This document shows, piece after piece, positions 16,954-25,528 of a stretch of DNA of 64,000 bases (the stretch's first letter is position 1; each line of letters opens with the position of its first letter). Both the position numbers and the translations under genes were made by a program. The notes under the pieces are model-generated. The model was not told the DNA's origin, searched no databases, and was given only the letters and a program-made list of their open reading frames with translations. Source of the stretch: an uncultured Sphingomonas sp. (GTDB lineage: Bacteria; Pseudomonadota; Alphaproteobacteria; Sphingomonadales; Sphingomonadaceae). Location of the stretch: NCBI RefSeq assembly GCF_913776855.1, contig NZ_CAJYQD010000039.1:62001-126000 (forward strand), read 5' to 3'.

Positions 16954-18410
16954 CCGACCCGTTCGGCCAGGACCGCGAACTGATCGACCGAGGTCGTCTC
17001 ATCCTGATCGGTGAGCGGCGTCGGATAGTCGCCGGTGAAGCAGGCGTCGCAATATTTCGGGCGGACGGCGGTGCGGTTCGCTTCGCCGAGCGCGCGGTAC
17101 AGCCCGTCGATCGAGATGAAGGCGAGGCTGTCGGCCTGGATATAATCCGTCATGCCGCCCAGGTCGTACTTGGCGGCCAGCAGCTTGGCGCGCTCAGGCG
17201 TGTCGACACCGTAGAAGCACGAGTGGCGCGTCGGGGGCGATGCGATACGCATATGCACCTCTGCCGCGCCGGCATCGCGCATCATCTGCACGATCTTCAG
17301 CGAGGTCGTACCGCGCACGATCGAATCGTCGACCAGCACGATGCGCTTCCCCTCGATCAGCTTGCGGTTGGCGTTGTGCTTCAGCTTCACGCCCAGATGG
17401 CGAACCTTGTCGCCCGGCTGGATGAAGGTGCGCCCGACATAGTGCGAGCGGATGATGCCCAGCTCGAACGGAATGCCCGATGCCTGGGCATAACCGATCG
17501 CCGCCGGCACGCCCGAATCGGGCACGGGGATGACCAGATCGGCCTCGACCGCATTTTCCTGCGCCAGTTCGGCGCCGATCGCCTTGCGCACCGAATAGAC
17601 CGAACGGTCCTCGCTGATCGAGTCGGGGCGCGAGAAATAGACCCATTCGAAGATGCACGGGCGCGGGGAGAGCGGCGCGAACGGGCGGATCGAACGCAGC
17701 TCGCCATTCTTGACGATGACCAGCTCGCCGGGTTCGACCTCGCGGACGAACTCCGCACCCACCACGTCGAGCGCGACGGTTTCCGAGGCGAAGATATAGG
17801 CGCCGTCGCCAAGCTTGCCCATCACCAGCGGGCGGATGCCGAGCGGATCACGGCACGCGATCATGCCCTCGGGCGTCATGCAGATTAGCGAATAGGCGCC
17901 TTCGACCTGCTTCAGCGCATCAATAAACCGGTCGAGCAGCGTCCGATAGTTGGACGTCGCGACCAGATGGATGATGACTTCGGTGTCGCTGGTCGACTGG
18001 AAGATCGATCCGGTGCGGACCAGATCCTTGCGCAGTCGCATGGCGTTCGAAAGATTGCCGTTATGCGCCACCGCGAACCCGCCCGACGCCAGTTCGGCAT
18101 AGAGCGGCTGGATGTTGCGGTTCGACGTCTCGCCGGTGGTCGAATAGCGGACATGGCCACAGGCGGTAGCGCCGGGGAGCGATTCGATCACCTCCGGCCG
18201 GTCGAAATTGCCCGCGACATGGCCCTGCGCCCGCTGGGTATGGAACATTGCCCCGTCCCAGCTGCAGATGCCGGCCGCTTCCTGGCCCCGATGCTGGAGC
18301 GCATGAAGGCCGAGCGCCACGAGCGCCGCAGCGCCGTCCGCGCCGGAAACACCGAAGATGCCGCATTCTTCACGCAGCTTGTCGTCGTCGAATGGATGGG
18401 TGGTGAACAT
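16950..18410 (-). CDS. purF: Amidophosphoribosyltransferase
   Basis: 486 residues from the ATG at 18410; the long upstream extension of the frame runs antisense through hisI and is spurious. PurF catalyses the first committed step of purine synthesis, PRPP plus glutamine to phosphoribosylamine. The N-terminal Ntn glutaminase domain starts at Cys16 (REECGIFGV), implying removal of a 15-residue propeptide. The phosphoribosyltransferase domain has IVLVDDSIVRGTTS near residue 358. The C-terminus has YCDACFTGDYPT, matching the [4Fe-4S] ligands of the Bacillus-type enzyme rather than the cluster-free E. coli type. It is divergent from hisI across 114 bp. Confidence 0.97.
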   Translation of the reverse strand: MFTTHPFDDDKLREECGIFGVSGADGAAALVALGLHALQHRGQEAAGICSWDGAMFHTQRAQGHVAGNFDRPEVIESLPGATACGHVRYSTTGETSNRNIQPLYAELASGGFAVAHNGNLSNAMRLRKDLVRTGSIFQSTSDTEVIIHLVATSNYRTLLDRFIDALKQVEGAYSLICMTPEGMIACRDPLGIRPLVMGKLGDGAYIFASETVALDVVGAEFVREVEPGELVIVKNGELRSIRPFAPLSPRPCIFEWVYFSRPDSISEDRSVYSVRKAIGAELAQENAVEADLVIPVPDSGVPAAIGYAQASGIPFELGIIRSHYVGRTFIQPGDKVRHLGVKLKHNANRKLIEGKRIVLVDDSIVRGTTSLKIVQMMRDAGAAEVHMRIASPPTRHSCFYGVDTPERAKLLAAKYDLGGMTDYIQADSLAFISIDGLYRALGEANRTAVRPKYCDACFTGDYPTPLTDQDETTSVDQFAVLAERVG

Positions 18411-18524
18411 AGGCCCTTCCGGGGATAAGCGTGTCACGCGGCTGCCATATAGGTAGCCTGAATCGATTTGTCGCCCTTTGATCGTCGATTGCGGCGGAAC
18501 CATGATCGGCGATAGGGGTTGCGC

Positions 18525-18884
18525 ATGACTTCGCGCGATACCGGCCTGACCCTGAATCCCAAATTCGACGCCGACGGGCTGCTGACCGCGGTGTGCGTCG
18601 ATGCCGCTACGGCCGAACCGTTGATGGTCGCGCATATGAATGCCGATGCGTTCAAGCTGACGATCGAAACGGGCGAGGCGACCTTCTGGTCGCGCAGCCG
18701 GCAGGCGATCTGGAAGAAGGGCGAGACGTCGGGCAACGTGCTGCGCGTGGTCGAGGTGCGGATCGATTGCGATCAGGACGCGCTGTGGGTGCGCTGCGTG
18801 CCCGCTGGACCGGCGTGCCATACCGGGGCGCAGAGCTGTTTCTTTCGCCGGATCGAGGGCGATCGGCTGGTGCCGGTGGCATGA
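18525..18884 (+). CDS. hisI: Phosphoribosyl-AMP cyclohydrolase
   Basis: 119 residues from the ATG at 18525 with AGGGG upstream. HisI opens the adenine ring of phosphoribosyl-AMP in histidine synthesis. The core is complete: VAHMNADAFKLTIETGEATFWSRSR, WKKGETSGN, and VRIDCDQDALWVRCVPAGPACHTG with the metal-binding Asp residues and the zinc-binding cysteines. It is the monofunctional form, with no HisE domain fused. It stands apart from any his operon in this window. The downstream lipoprotein gene overlaps its stop (ATGA). Confidence 0.95.
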   Translation: MTSRDTGLTLNPKFDADGLLTAVCVDAATAEPLMVAHMNADAFKLTIETGEATFWSRSRQAIWKKGETSGNVLRVVEVRIDCDQDALWVRCVPAGPACHTGAQSCFFRRIEGDRLVPVA

Positions 18885-19354
18885 GGGGCTGGGCGGCGGC
18901 CCTGCTGTTGCTGGCAGGCTGTTCGCAAGGGACCGTGGCCCCCTCCGAGACTCGGGGCGCCGCGCTGGAACAGGCGGCGATCGCGCGGGGCGTGGTGCGC
19001 GATGCATCGACCGCAGAGCCGGTCGGGCTGTATGCGCGTGAGGGCGACAGGCTCTGCGTTGCGGGCCAGCGGATCGGGGCGTTCGTCGACTATGGTGAGG
19101 CGAACGGATGCAGCGCGCAGGGACGGTTCGTGCGCGAGGGCGAGCGGTTGCGAGTGGATTTCGGCAGGGGCTGTACGTTCGATGCGGGATTCGATGGCGA
19201 TGCGGTACGCTTTCCGGGGGCGTTGCCGGCCGGGTGCGAGGCGGCATGTCGCGGGCGGGCGTCGCTGTCGGGGCTGCGGTTCGACCGGTTGAGCGAGAGC
19301 GCTTCGGAGGCCGCGGCGTTGCGTGACCCGGCCGGGCGGGGGTTGTGCGGTTAG
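18881..19354 (+). CDS. Hypothetical lipoprotein
   Basis: 157 residues. MRGWAAALLLLAGC is a lipoprotein signal peptide with lipobox LLAGC, so mature protein begins at Cys14 and is membrane-anchored. The rest has six further cysteines (LCVAG, NGCSA, GCTF, GCEAAC, GLCG), enough for disulfides in the periplasm. No family recognised. The start overlaps the hisI stop by 4 bases; translation coupling is clear but a histidine link is not. A long palindromic repeat begins 24 bp after its stop. Confidence 0.75.
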   Translation: MRGWAAALLLLAGCSQGTVAPSETRGAALEQAAIARGVVRDASTAEPVGLYAREGDRLCVAGQRIGAFVDYGEANGCSAQGRFVREGERLRVDFGRGCTFDAGFDGDAVRFPGALPAGCEAACRGRASLSGLRFDRLSESASEAAALRDPAGRGLCG

Positions 19355-19378
19355 GTATCGGCTCCCCTCCCCACGCAC

Positions 19379-19461
19379 GTCATCCCAGCGAAGGCTGGGA
19401 TCTTCTGCTTGGCTGGCGATCCATACTGCAACAGGGAGGCCCCAGCCTTCGCTGGGGCGAC
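19379..19461. repeat. 83-bp palindromic repeat between convergent genes
   Basis: Left arm 19379-19401 starts GTCATCCCAGCGAAGGCTGG; right arm 19439-19461 is its inverse with a few changes (CCCCAGCCTTCGCTGGGG core). It has the same architecture and nearly the same arms as the copy inside pccA, with a loop of similar length but different sequence. It lies 24 bp after the lipoprotein stop and 6 bp past the photolyase stop. Confidence 0.85.
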
Positions 19462-19467
19462 AGCTGG

Positions 19468-20832
19468 TCAAATCCCCCGTGCCGCCGCCAACGCGCGTTC
19501 GCGTGCCTCGCGGTGGTCGATGATCTTGGCCGGATAGCCCTTCGGCCGGCACCCCGCCGCCTCCGGGTCGTGGATCGCCGCGTCCGACAGCTTCGCCAGT
19601 TCGGGCACCCAGCGGCGGATATAGTCGGCGGCGTCGAACTTTTCCGACTGGGTGAGCGGCGCCATGATCCGCCCGAACATGTTCGAATCGACGCCGGTGC
19701 CGGCCACCCATTGCCAGTTGACCGCATTATTGCCGAAATCGGCATCGACCAGACAGTCCCAATACCAGCGCTCGCCCTCACGCCAGTCGATCAGCAGATG
19801 CTTGATGAGGAAGGACGCGGCGATCATCCGCACGCGGTTGTGCATCCAGCCGACCTGCCACAACTGGCGCATCCCGGCATCGACGATCGGATAGCCGGTG
19901 CGGCCCTGCTGCCATGCCTTCAGGTCTCGCTTCGCGCCTGCGTCGCTGCGCCATTTCAGCTTGTCGTAGCGCGGGCGGCCATTGGCGTCGGCATAATCGG
20001 GCATCGACAGGATGACCCCGCTGGCGAAGTCGCGCCACGCCAACTCCTTGCGATAGGTGGTCAGGCTGTCGCCCTGCCCGTCCAGCGCCGCCCAGATCTG
20101 GCGCGGGGAGATTTCGCCGTGGTGGATGTGTGGCGACAGGTTGGAGCTGCCGTCGATCGAGGGCAGGTTGCGGGCCGTGTCATAATCGGCAAGCCGGTCC
20201 GCGAAGGATTTCAGCGCCTTGTGTGCGCCGTCCTCGCCCGGCTGCCACGCTTTGCCGAACGCGGTCGACCAGTCGGGCTTGGTCGGGAGCAGGTCCCAGT
20301 CGGCGAGCTTATCGGATTTCGGCCATTGGGACGGCGACGGGATCGCGCGCGGCAGGGGCGCCGGGTCCTCGGGCGGCAGCATCTGGTTCAGCGCCTTCCA
20401 GAAAGACGAATAGATTTTGAACATGCCGCCTGAACCGGTGCGGACATGCTCCGGCGGACGCAGGTGGTTGCCGTCGTGGAGGGTGAGCGTGTCGCCCAAC
20501 GCCTCCTGTGCCTTTACCCACCATGGTTCGTAATGGCGCATGGCGTGGATACAGGTCGCGCCGGTTTCCTTCATCAGCCTGCGCAGTTCGGCAACCGCCT
20601 CACCCCGGCGCAGGATCAGGCGCGAGTCCTTTGCCCGTAGCGATTCGTCGAACGAGGCGAGGCTATGGTGCAGCCACCAGCGTTGCGCGCCACCGATCGC
20701 CCAGTCGCCGGGCGAGGTGTCGTCGAGGATATAGACCGGGATCACCGCGCCCTCTTCGATCGCGGCACGGAGGGCGGGCTGGTCGCGCAGGCGGAGGTCC
20801 TGTCGGAGCCAGAGAAGGACGGGATTACTCAT
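19468..20832 (-). CDS. phrB: Deoxyribodipyrimidine photolyase
   Basis: 454 residues, a light-driven flavoprotein that repairs cyclobutane pyrimidine dimers. The N-terminal antenna domain begins NPVLLWLRQDLRLRDQPAL, and the C-terminal FAD domain contains SNLSPHIHHGEISPRQIW, ELAWRDFA, YPIVDAGMRQLWQVGWMHNRVRM and WQWVAGTGVDSNMF, all strongly conserved in class I CPD photolyases. The Trp chain residues in that region look intact. It follows the histone-deacetylase-like gene by 9 bp on the same strand, so the two probably share a transcript. Confidence 0.95.
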   Translation of the reverse strand: MSNPVLLWLRQDLRLRDQPALRAAIEEGAVIPVYILDDTSPGDWAIGGAQRWWLHHSLASFDESLRAKDSRLILRRGEAVAELRRLMKETGATCIHAMRHYEPWWVKAQEALGDTLTLHDGNHLRPPEHVRTGSGGMFKIYSSFWKALNQMLPPEDPAPLPRAIPSPSQWPKSDKLADWDLLPTKPDWSTAFGKAWQPGEDGAHKALKSFADRLADYDTARNLPSIDGSSNLSPHIHHGEISPRQIWAALDGQGDSLTTYRKELAWRDFASGVILSMPDYADANGRPRYDKLKWRSDAGAKRDLKAWQQGRTGYPIVDAGMRQLWQVGWMHNRVRMIAASFLIKHLLIDWREGERWYWDCLVDADFGNNAVNWQWVAGTGVDSNMFGRIMAPLTQSEKFDAADYIRRWVPELAKLSDAAIHDPEAAGCRPKGYPAKIIDHREARERALAAARGI

Positions 20833-20841
20833 CGCGTGACG

Positions 20842-21750
20842 TTACGCTTGCGCGACGATCCCGGTTCCCTCCGCAACCGCGACGATCGAGGCGACATGGC
20901 GGCGCGACACTTCGAGCAGGTCGCCATAGCCGCCGCCCAGCGCGCTGGCGATCGGGAGGCCGCGTGTCCGGGCCAGTTGCCCGATCCAGCGGTCGCGTGC
21001 GTTCAGCCCCGCCTGCGTCAACGATAGCCGGCCGAGCCGGTCGTCGGCGAATGGATCGACCCCGGCCTGATACAGCAGCAACGTCGGCGCGAAGCTGTCG
21101 ATCAGCGGCACCAGGGTCGCCTCCAGCGTCGACAGATATTCGTCGTCCGCCACACCGTCGCTTAAGGGAACGTCGAGCGTCGACACCGCCTTTCGCGCCG
21201 GAAAATTCTTGTCGGCATGGATCGAATAGGTCGCGAGGTTCGTGCGCCCGGCAAGCAGCGAGGCAGTGCCGTCGCCCTGATGCACGTCGACATCGACCAC
21301 GAGGACTCGTTCGCACGTTCCTTCATCGACCAGGCGGTTGGCGGCGATGGCGAGGTCGTTAAACACGCAATAGCCCGCCCCGGTATCGGCCAGTGCGTGG
21401 TGGCTGCCCCCGGCGGTATTGGCGGCATAGCCCCGCTCCATCGCGACACGCGCGGCTGCATAGGTGCCGCCGGGTACCGCCTGCGCGCGCAATGCCATTG
21501 GCGGGGTGATGGGAAAGCCGATGCGGCGTTCCTTGTGCGGCGGCACGCGGGCCTCGATCACCTCGGCGACATAAGTGTCGTCATGCACCGCCTCGATCCA
21601 GGCACGCGGCATGGGATCGCAACCGTGCCAGTCGATCGCCGGCCCCATGTCACGCAGCAGGTCGCGGACAAGGCCGTTCTTGCCCCAACGATAGCGGCTG
21701 CCCGGCGGGCTTTCGGCGACATAATCGGGATGGTGGACGACGGGGATCAC
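20842..21750 (-). CDS. Histone-deacetylase-like amidohydrolase
   Basis: 302 residues from GTG at 21750; the family opens with a PVVHHPDYV-like strand right here. The class II arginase/deacetylase fold shows GGSHHALADTGAGYCVFNDLAIAA with the tandem His pair, VVDVDVHQGDGTA with the Asp and His zinc ligands, and YQAGVDPFADDRLGRL with the second Asp ligand. Bacterial homologues act on acetylated polyamines or other small amides, or are acetoin-utilisation AcuC-like; the substrate is not clear. It is divergent from rppH across 62 bp and upstream of phrB on the same strand. Confidence 0.92.
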   Translation of the reverse strand: MIPVVHHPDYVAESPPGSRYRWGKNGLVRDLLRDMGPAIDWHGCDPMPRAWIEAVHDDTYVAEVIEARVPPHKERRIGFPITPPMALRAQAVPGGTYAAARVAMERGYAANTAGGSHHALADTGAGYCVFNDLAIAANRLVDEGTCERVLVVDVDVHQGDGTASLLAGRTNLATYSIHADKNFPARKAVSTLDVPLSDGVADDEYLSTLEATLVPLIDSFAPTLLLYQAGVDPFADDRLGRLSLTQAGLNARDRWIGQLARTRGLPIASALGGGYGDLLEVSRRHVASIVAVAEGTGIVAQA

Positions 21751-21812
21751 TCGATCTAGATAAGATGCCGATGCGCCTCGCAAAAGCCATAGGCGCACGA
21801 TAGGAAGCGGCG

Positions 21813-22292
21813 ATGGACAAGACCACCCTCCCCTATCGCCCCTGTGCCGGCGTCATGCTGCTGAACCGCGACGGAAAGGTGTTCGTCGGCCAACGGCTCG
21901 ATTCGACGCTGGAGGCGTGGCAGATGCCACAGGGCGGGATCGACGATGGCGAAGCGCCGATCGACGCCGCGATCCGCGAACTGCGCGAAGAGACGGGGGT
22001 ACAGGCGGACAAGGTGCGGCTGATCGCGGAAAACTCGGCGGAGCTGCTCTACGACCTGCCCGACGACATGATCGGCAAAATCTGGAAGGGGAAATGGCGC
22101 GGGCAGCGGCAGCGCTGGTTCCTGTTCGCGTTCGAGGGGACCGACGACGATATTGACATCCGGACGCCCGAGCCGGAGTTCCGCGCATGGCGCTGGGCCG
22201 ACCCCGCCGACCTGCCGTCGATGATCGTGCCGTTCAAGAAGGTGCTGTACCAACAGGTGCTGGCCGGATTTGCCGCGCATCTGCATCGGTGA
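21813..22292 (+). CDS. rppH: RNA pyrophosphohydrolase
   Basis: 159 residues. RppH removes pyrophosphate from 5'-triphosphorylated RNAs and so starts 5'-end-dependent decay by RNase E. The opening YRPCAGVMLLNRDGKVFVGQR is the conserved RppH start, and the Nudix box GGIDDGE...RELREETG lies at about residues 41-63 with all the metal-binding acidic residues. The C-terminal half has WRGQRQRWFLF and VPFKKVLYQQVL, characteristic of RppH rather than of other Nudix enzymes. It stands alone, transcribed away from the deacetylase-like gene. Confidence 0.95.
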   Translation: MDKTTLPYRPCAGVMLLNRDGKVFVGQRLDSTLEAWQMPQGGIDDGEAPIDAAIRELREETGVQADKVRLIAENSAELLYDLPDDMIGKIWKGKWRGQRQRWFLFAFEGTDDDIDIRTPEPEFRAWRWADPADLPSMIVPFKKVLYQQVLAGFAAHLHR

Positions 22293-22356
22293 AGCGCCTT
22301 TTCCGTGCGATGAGGCGTTCAGCCTGTATGCATTCGATCGGCTATAGCGGACGGTG

Positions 22357-23253
22357 ATGCCGAACCCTGCGATCCTCCTGCCGCTTGGCCTGTATTTCGC
22401 GGAGCCGCCGCCCGAGCCGGACCTGCCGATCGAAATCCGCACGATGCTGGAAGAGGCGATGGCGTCGGGCAACGACAACGACGTCGCGACGATCGTCCGC
22501 TATGCGCGCAAGGCCGCCCCGAAACATTCGCAGAAGATCGCCGAGCTGGCGTCGCACTACACGTTCGAACGCACCGAAAAGACCGAGAAGCGGCTGCGCA
22601 CCGCGTCGTTCGGCGCGCTGCTGAAGGGCCGCGCCGAGGTCGGCGGATGGGTCAATGGCGGCAATTCCGACAGCCTGGGCGTGACCGCCATCCTCGACCT
22701 GTCGCGCGAGGGCTATCGCTGGCGCCACAAGCTGAAGCTGCAGGCCGATTATCAGGAAACCAACAACATCCCGACGCGCGAACATTATCTTGCCGCGTTC
22801 GAACCGAACTACAAGGTCGACGACCGGCTCTATATCTACGGCGCCGCGCAGTATGAATCGGACAAGTTCTTCGGCTATTACGACCGTTATTCGGCATCGA
22901 CCGGGGCGGGCTATACCGTCGTTGCCAAGGGGCCGGTGACGCTCGACCTCGAACTGGGTCCGGCGTTCCGCTATACGTCGTTCACGACGGATAATGTGGA
23001 GCGGAACCTGGCGGCGCGCGGGTCGCTCGATTTCGGGTGGCGGATGACGCCGGCGCTGACGCTGCGGCAGAATACCTCGGCCTATCTACAGGACGCTAAC
23101 AGCACTGTCACCAGCCTGACCGCGGTGGATGCCAAGGTGCTGGGGCCGCTCTCTGCGCGGCTGTCGTACAATATCCAGTATGAAAGCCGGCCGCCGGTCG
23201 GGCGGGTCAATGCCGATACCACCGGCCGCGCGTCGCTGGTGTACGCCTTCTAA
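22357..23253 (+). CDS. DUF481 outer-membrane-like protein
   Basis: 298 residues from ATG at 22357 (a GTG three bases upstream is an alternative). The N-terminal 70 residues are acidic and helical with no clear cleavable leader beyond a short apolar start. Residues about 90-298 form the DUF481 (YdiY-like) domain: alternating short strands rich in aromatic residues (GWVNGGNSDSLG, KLKLQADYQET, YIYGAAQYESDKFFGYYDRYSASTGAGYTV) and a terminal F, as in outer-membrane beta-barrels. The function of the family is unknown. It is alone, 64 bp after rppH. Confidence 0.85.
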   Translation: MPNPAILLPLGLYFAEPPPEPDLPIEIRTMLEEAMASGNDNDVATIVRYARKAAPKHSQKIAELASHYTFERTEKTEKRLRTASFGALLKGRAEVGGWVNGGNSDSLGVTAILDLSREGYRWRHKLKLQADYQETNNIPTREHYLAAFEPNYKVDDRLYIYGAAQYESDKFFGYYDRYSASTGAGYTVVAKGPVTLDLELGPAFRYTSFTTDNVERNLAARGSLDFGWRMTPALTLRQNTSAYLQDANSTVTSLTAVDAKVLGPLSARLSYNIQYESRPPVGRVNADTTGRASLVYAF

Positions 23254-23270
23254 CCCTGTCCGATCGACCG

Positions 23271-23286
23271 CAAACGGTTCCGTTTG
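23271..23286. promoter_or_regulatory. Inverted repeat CAAACGG-TT-CCGTTTG ahead of the arginine-catabolic run
   Basis: Perfect 7-bp arms separated by two bases, 27-42 bases upstream of the M20 hydrolase ATG and 17 bases after the DUF481 stop. The position fits an operator controlling the M20-astA-astB run; which regulator family would bind is unknown. Confidence 0.42.
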
Positions 23287-23312
23287 ATACCGCATCGCTC
23301 TACAACGGTGCG

Positions 23313-24521
23313 ATGGACAGGATGAATGAGGACGAGCGCCGCTCGATCGAGGCGATCGATCAGGCGGCAATGCTCGCGCAGGTCGAACGATGGGTCGCGG
23401 TGAACAGCGGTACGCGCAACGTTGCGGGGCTGAATGCGGTGGCCGGGATGCTGGCCGACAGCTTTGCCGCGCTGCCGGGGGAAGTATCGCTGGTCGATCC
23501 CGATCCGGTGGAGATGGTCGAACCCGACGGCACGGTCCGCGCGATCGAGCATGGTCGGCACCTGCTGGTGCAGGTTCGGCCGGAGGCGCCGGTGCGGATG
23601 CTGTTCACCGGGCATATGGACACGGTGTACGGCGAAACCCACGCGTTCCAGGCGATGCGCTATACCGATGCGAACACGCTGAACGGCCCCGGCGCGGCCG
23701 ATATGAAGGGCGGGCTGTCGGTCATGCTGGCGGCGCTGAAGGCGCTCGAGGCCGGCGGGATCGGCGATCGCTTCGGTTATGACGTGATGATCAATTCGGA
23801 CGAGGAAACCGGCAGCTTTTCCTCCGCCCGGCTGATCGACCGGGTGGCGCGGGGCAAGGTCGCGGCGTTCACCTATGAACCCGCGCTCCCCGACGGCACG
23901 CTGGCGGGCGCACGCGGCGGGACCGGCAATTTCTCGATCGTCGTCACCGGGCGCAGCGCCCATGCCGGCCGCAATCCGGAGGAAGGCCGCAACGCCATCG
24001 TTGCCGCCGCCGACATCGCGCTCAGACTGAACGCGGTGCGTGGCCCGCGGCTGGCGGTCAATCCGGCGCGGATCGATGGCGGCGGGCCGAACAATGTCGT
24101 GCCCGACCATGCCGTGTTGCGCGTCAATTTCCGCCCCCACGGCCTGGACGAGATCGAACGCGCCCGGTCGCAGATCGACGCGGCGGTCGCGATGGTCGCC
24201 GCCCAGCATAACGTGAAGATCGCGGTGCATGGCAGCTTCAACCGCCCGCCCAAGCCGATCGACGCCGGTGCCGCCAAACTGTTTACGCTGGTGCAAGCGG
24301 CCGGCGCCGACCTGTCGATCCCAATCGCGTGGCGCGATACCGGCGGGGTGTGCGACGGCAACAATATCGCGGCGTGCGGCGTGCCGGTGATCGACACGAT
24401 GGGCGTGCGCGGCGGCGCGATCCATTCGAGCGACGAATATATGATCGTCGACAGCCTGAGCGAACGCGCCCGGCTGTCGGCGCTAAGCATTGCCCGGATT
24501 GTGGCACAGGGGGGATTGTGA
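23313..24521 (+). CDS. M20 family metallohydrolase (carboxypeptidase G2-like) leading the ast run
   Basis: 402 residues. All dinuclear zinc ligands of the M20 family are present: TGHMDTVYG near residue 105, GPGAADMKGG near 130, SDEETGS near 160 with the catalytic Glu, YEPAL near 190, and IHSSDEY close to the C-terminus. The lid/dimerisation domain occupies about 200-315. Family members hydrolyse N-acyl or peptide bonds to C-terminal amino acids such as glutamate. It overlaps astA (GTGA), so a role in arginine succinyl breakdown is likely; since no astE is visible, it may remove succinate from N-succinylglutamate. That assignment is inference. There is no signal peptide. Confidence 0.9.
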   Translation: MDRMNEDERRSIEAIDQAAMLAQVERWVAVNSGTRNVAGLNAVAGMLADSFAALPGEVSLVDPDPVEMVEPDGTVRAIEHGRHLLVQVRPEAPVRMLFTGHMDTVYGETHAFQAMRYTDANTLNGPGAADMKGGLSVMLAALKALEAGGIGDRFGYDVMINSDEETGSFSSARLIDRVARGKVAAFTYEPALPDGTLAGARGGTGNFSIVVTGRSAHAGRNPEEGRNAIVAAADIALRLNAVRGPRLAVNPARIDGGGPNNVVPDHAVLRVNFRPHGLDEIERARSQIDAAVAMVAAQHNVKIAVHGSFNRPPKPIDAGAAKLFTLVQAAGADLSIPIAWRDTGGVCDGNNIAACGVPVIDTMGVRGGAIHSSDEYMIVDSLSERARLSALSIARIVAQGGL

Positions 24522-25528
24522 CGTTTCGAATCCGTGCGGCGCGCGAAAGCGACCTGAAATATCTGTACGAAATGGCGAAGCTGACCGGTGGCGGCTTCAC
24601 CAACCTGCCGCCCGATCGCAACGCGCTGATGACCCGTCTGGAGCGCAGCGCCATGGCGTTCAGCCATGAGGAGGACGCCCCGCGCGACGAGGTGTTCGTG
24701 CTGGTGCTGGAGAATATCGACACCGGCGAGGTGCGCGGCACGTGCCAGGTGTTCACCAAGGTCGGGCAGCGCTGGCCCTTCTATTCCTATCGCGTCGCGA
24801 CGCTGACCAAGCATAGCGAGGCGCTGGGCCGGACCTTCCGCGCCGACATCCTGAACCTCGTCAACGACCTGGAGGGGTCGAGCGAGGTCGGCGGGCTGTT
24901 CCTGCATCCGGGCGAGCGCGCCGGCGGGCTGGGGCTGTTGCTCGCGCGGTCGCGCTATCTTTTCATCGCGCGGCATCGCGGGCGCTTTGCCGATCGGGTG
25001 CTGGCGGAGTTACGCGGGATCATCGACGAAGCGGGCGGATCACCCTTCTGGGACGGTGTCGCCGGGCGCTTCTTCGGCATGACGTTTCAGGATGCCGACC
25101 AGTTCAATGCGATCCATGGCAACCAGTTTATCGCCGACCTGATGCCGCGCCACCCGGTCTATATCGCGATGCTGCCCGAGGCAGCCCGCGGGGTCATCGG
25201 CCTGCCCCACCCGACCGGGCGCGCGGCAATGCGGATGCTGGAGAATGAGGGATTTGCCTATGAGAATTACGTCGACATCTTCGACGGCGGGCCGACGATG
25301 ACCGCGCGCACCGACCAGATCGCGACGATCCGCGACCGGCGCGAATTGCCGGTGTTGGCGATTGGCGAAGGCGGCACGCCGTCCTTGCTGGCGACCGGGC
25401 GGCTGGCCGATTTCCGCGCGTGCATGGGCGATGTGACGCTGCGCGACGACGGGATCGTGATCGATGCTGAGGCTGCGCGCGCGCTGGACGTCGCGGTCGG
25501 CGATATGGTGTCGCAGGTGGCCCGATGA
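24518..25528 (+). CDS. astA: Arginine N-succinyltransferase
   Basis: 336 residues from GTG at 24518, overlapping the M20 stop by 4 bases; upstream extension has no homology. AstA transfers succinyl from succinyl-CoA to the alpha-amino group of arginine, the first step of the ammonia-producing AST pathway. Conserved parts include FRIRAARESDLKYLYEMAK at the start, a GNAT-like core with GLFLHPGERAGGLGLLLARSRYLFIA, and AVRGVIG/HPTGRAAMRMLE-type segments with FAYENYVDIFDGGPTM. The length agrees with the family. Succinyl-CoA is also the end product of the methylmalonyl block elsewhere in the window. Confidence 0.95.
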   Translation: MTFRIRAARESDLKYLYEMAKLTGGGFTNLPPDRNALMTRLERSAMAFSHEEDAPRDEVFVLVLENIDTGEVRGTCQVFTKVGQRWPFYSYRVATLTKHSEALGRTFRADILNLVNDLEGSSEVGGLFLHPGERAGGLGLLLARSRYLFIARHRGRFADRVLAELRGIIDEAGGSPFWDGVAGRFFGMTFQDADQFNAIHGNQFIADLMPRHPVYIAMLPEAARGVIGLPHPTGRAAMRMLENEGFAYENYVDIFDGGPTMTARTDQIATIRDRRELPVLAIGEGGTPSLLATGRLADFRACMGDVTLRDDGIVIDAEAARALDVAVGDMVSQVAR

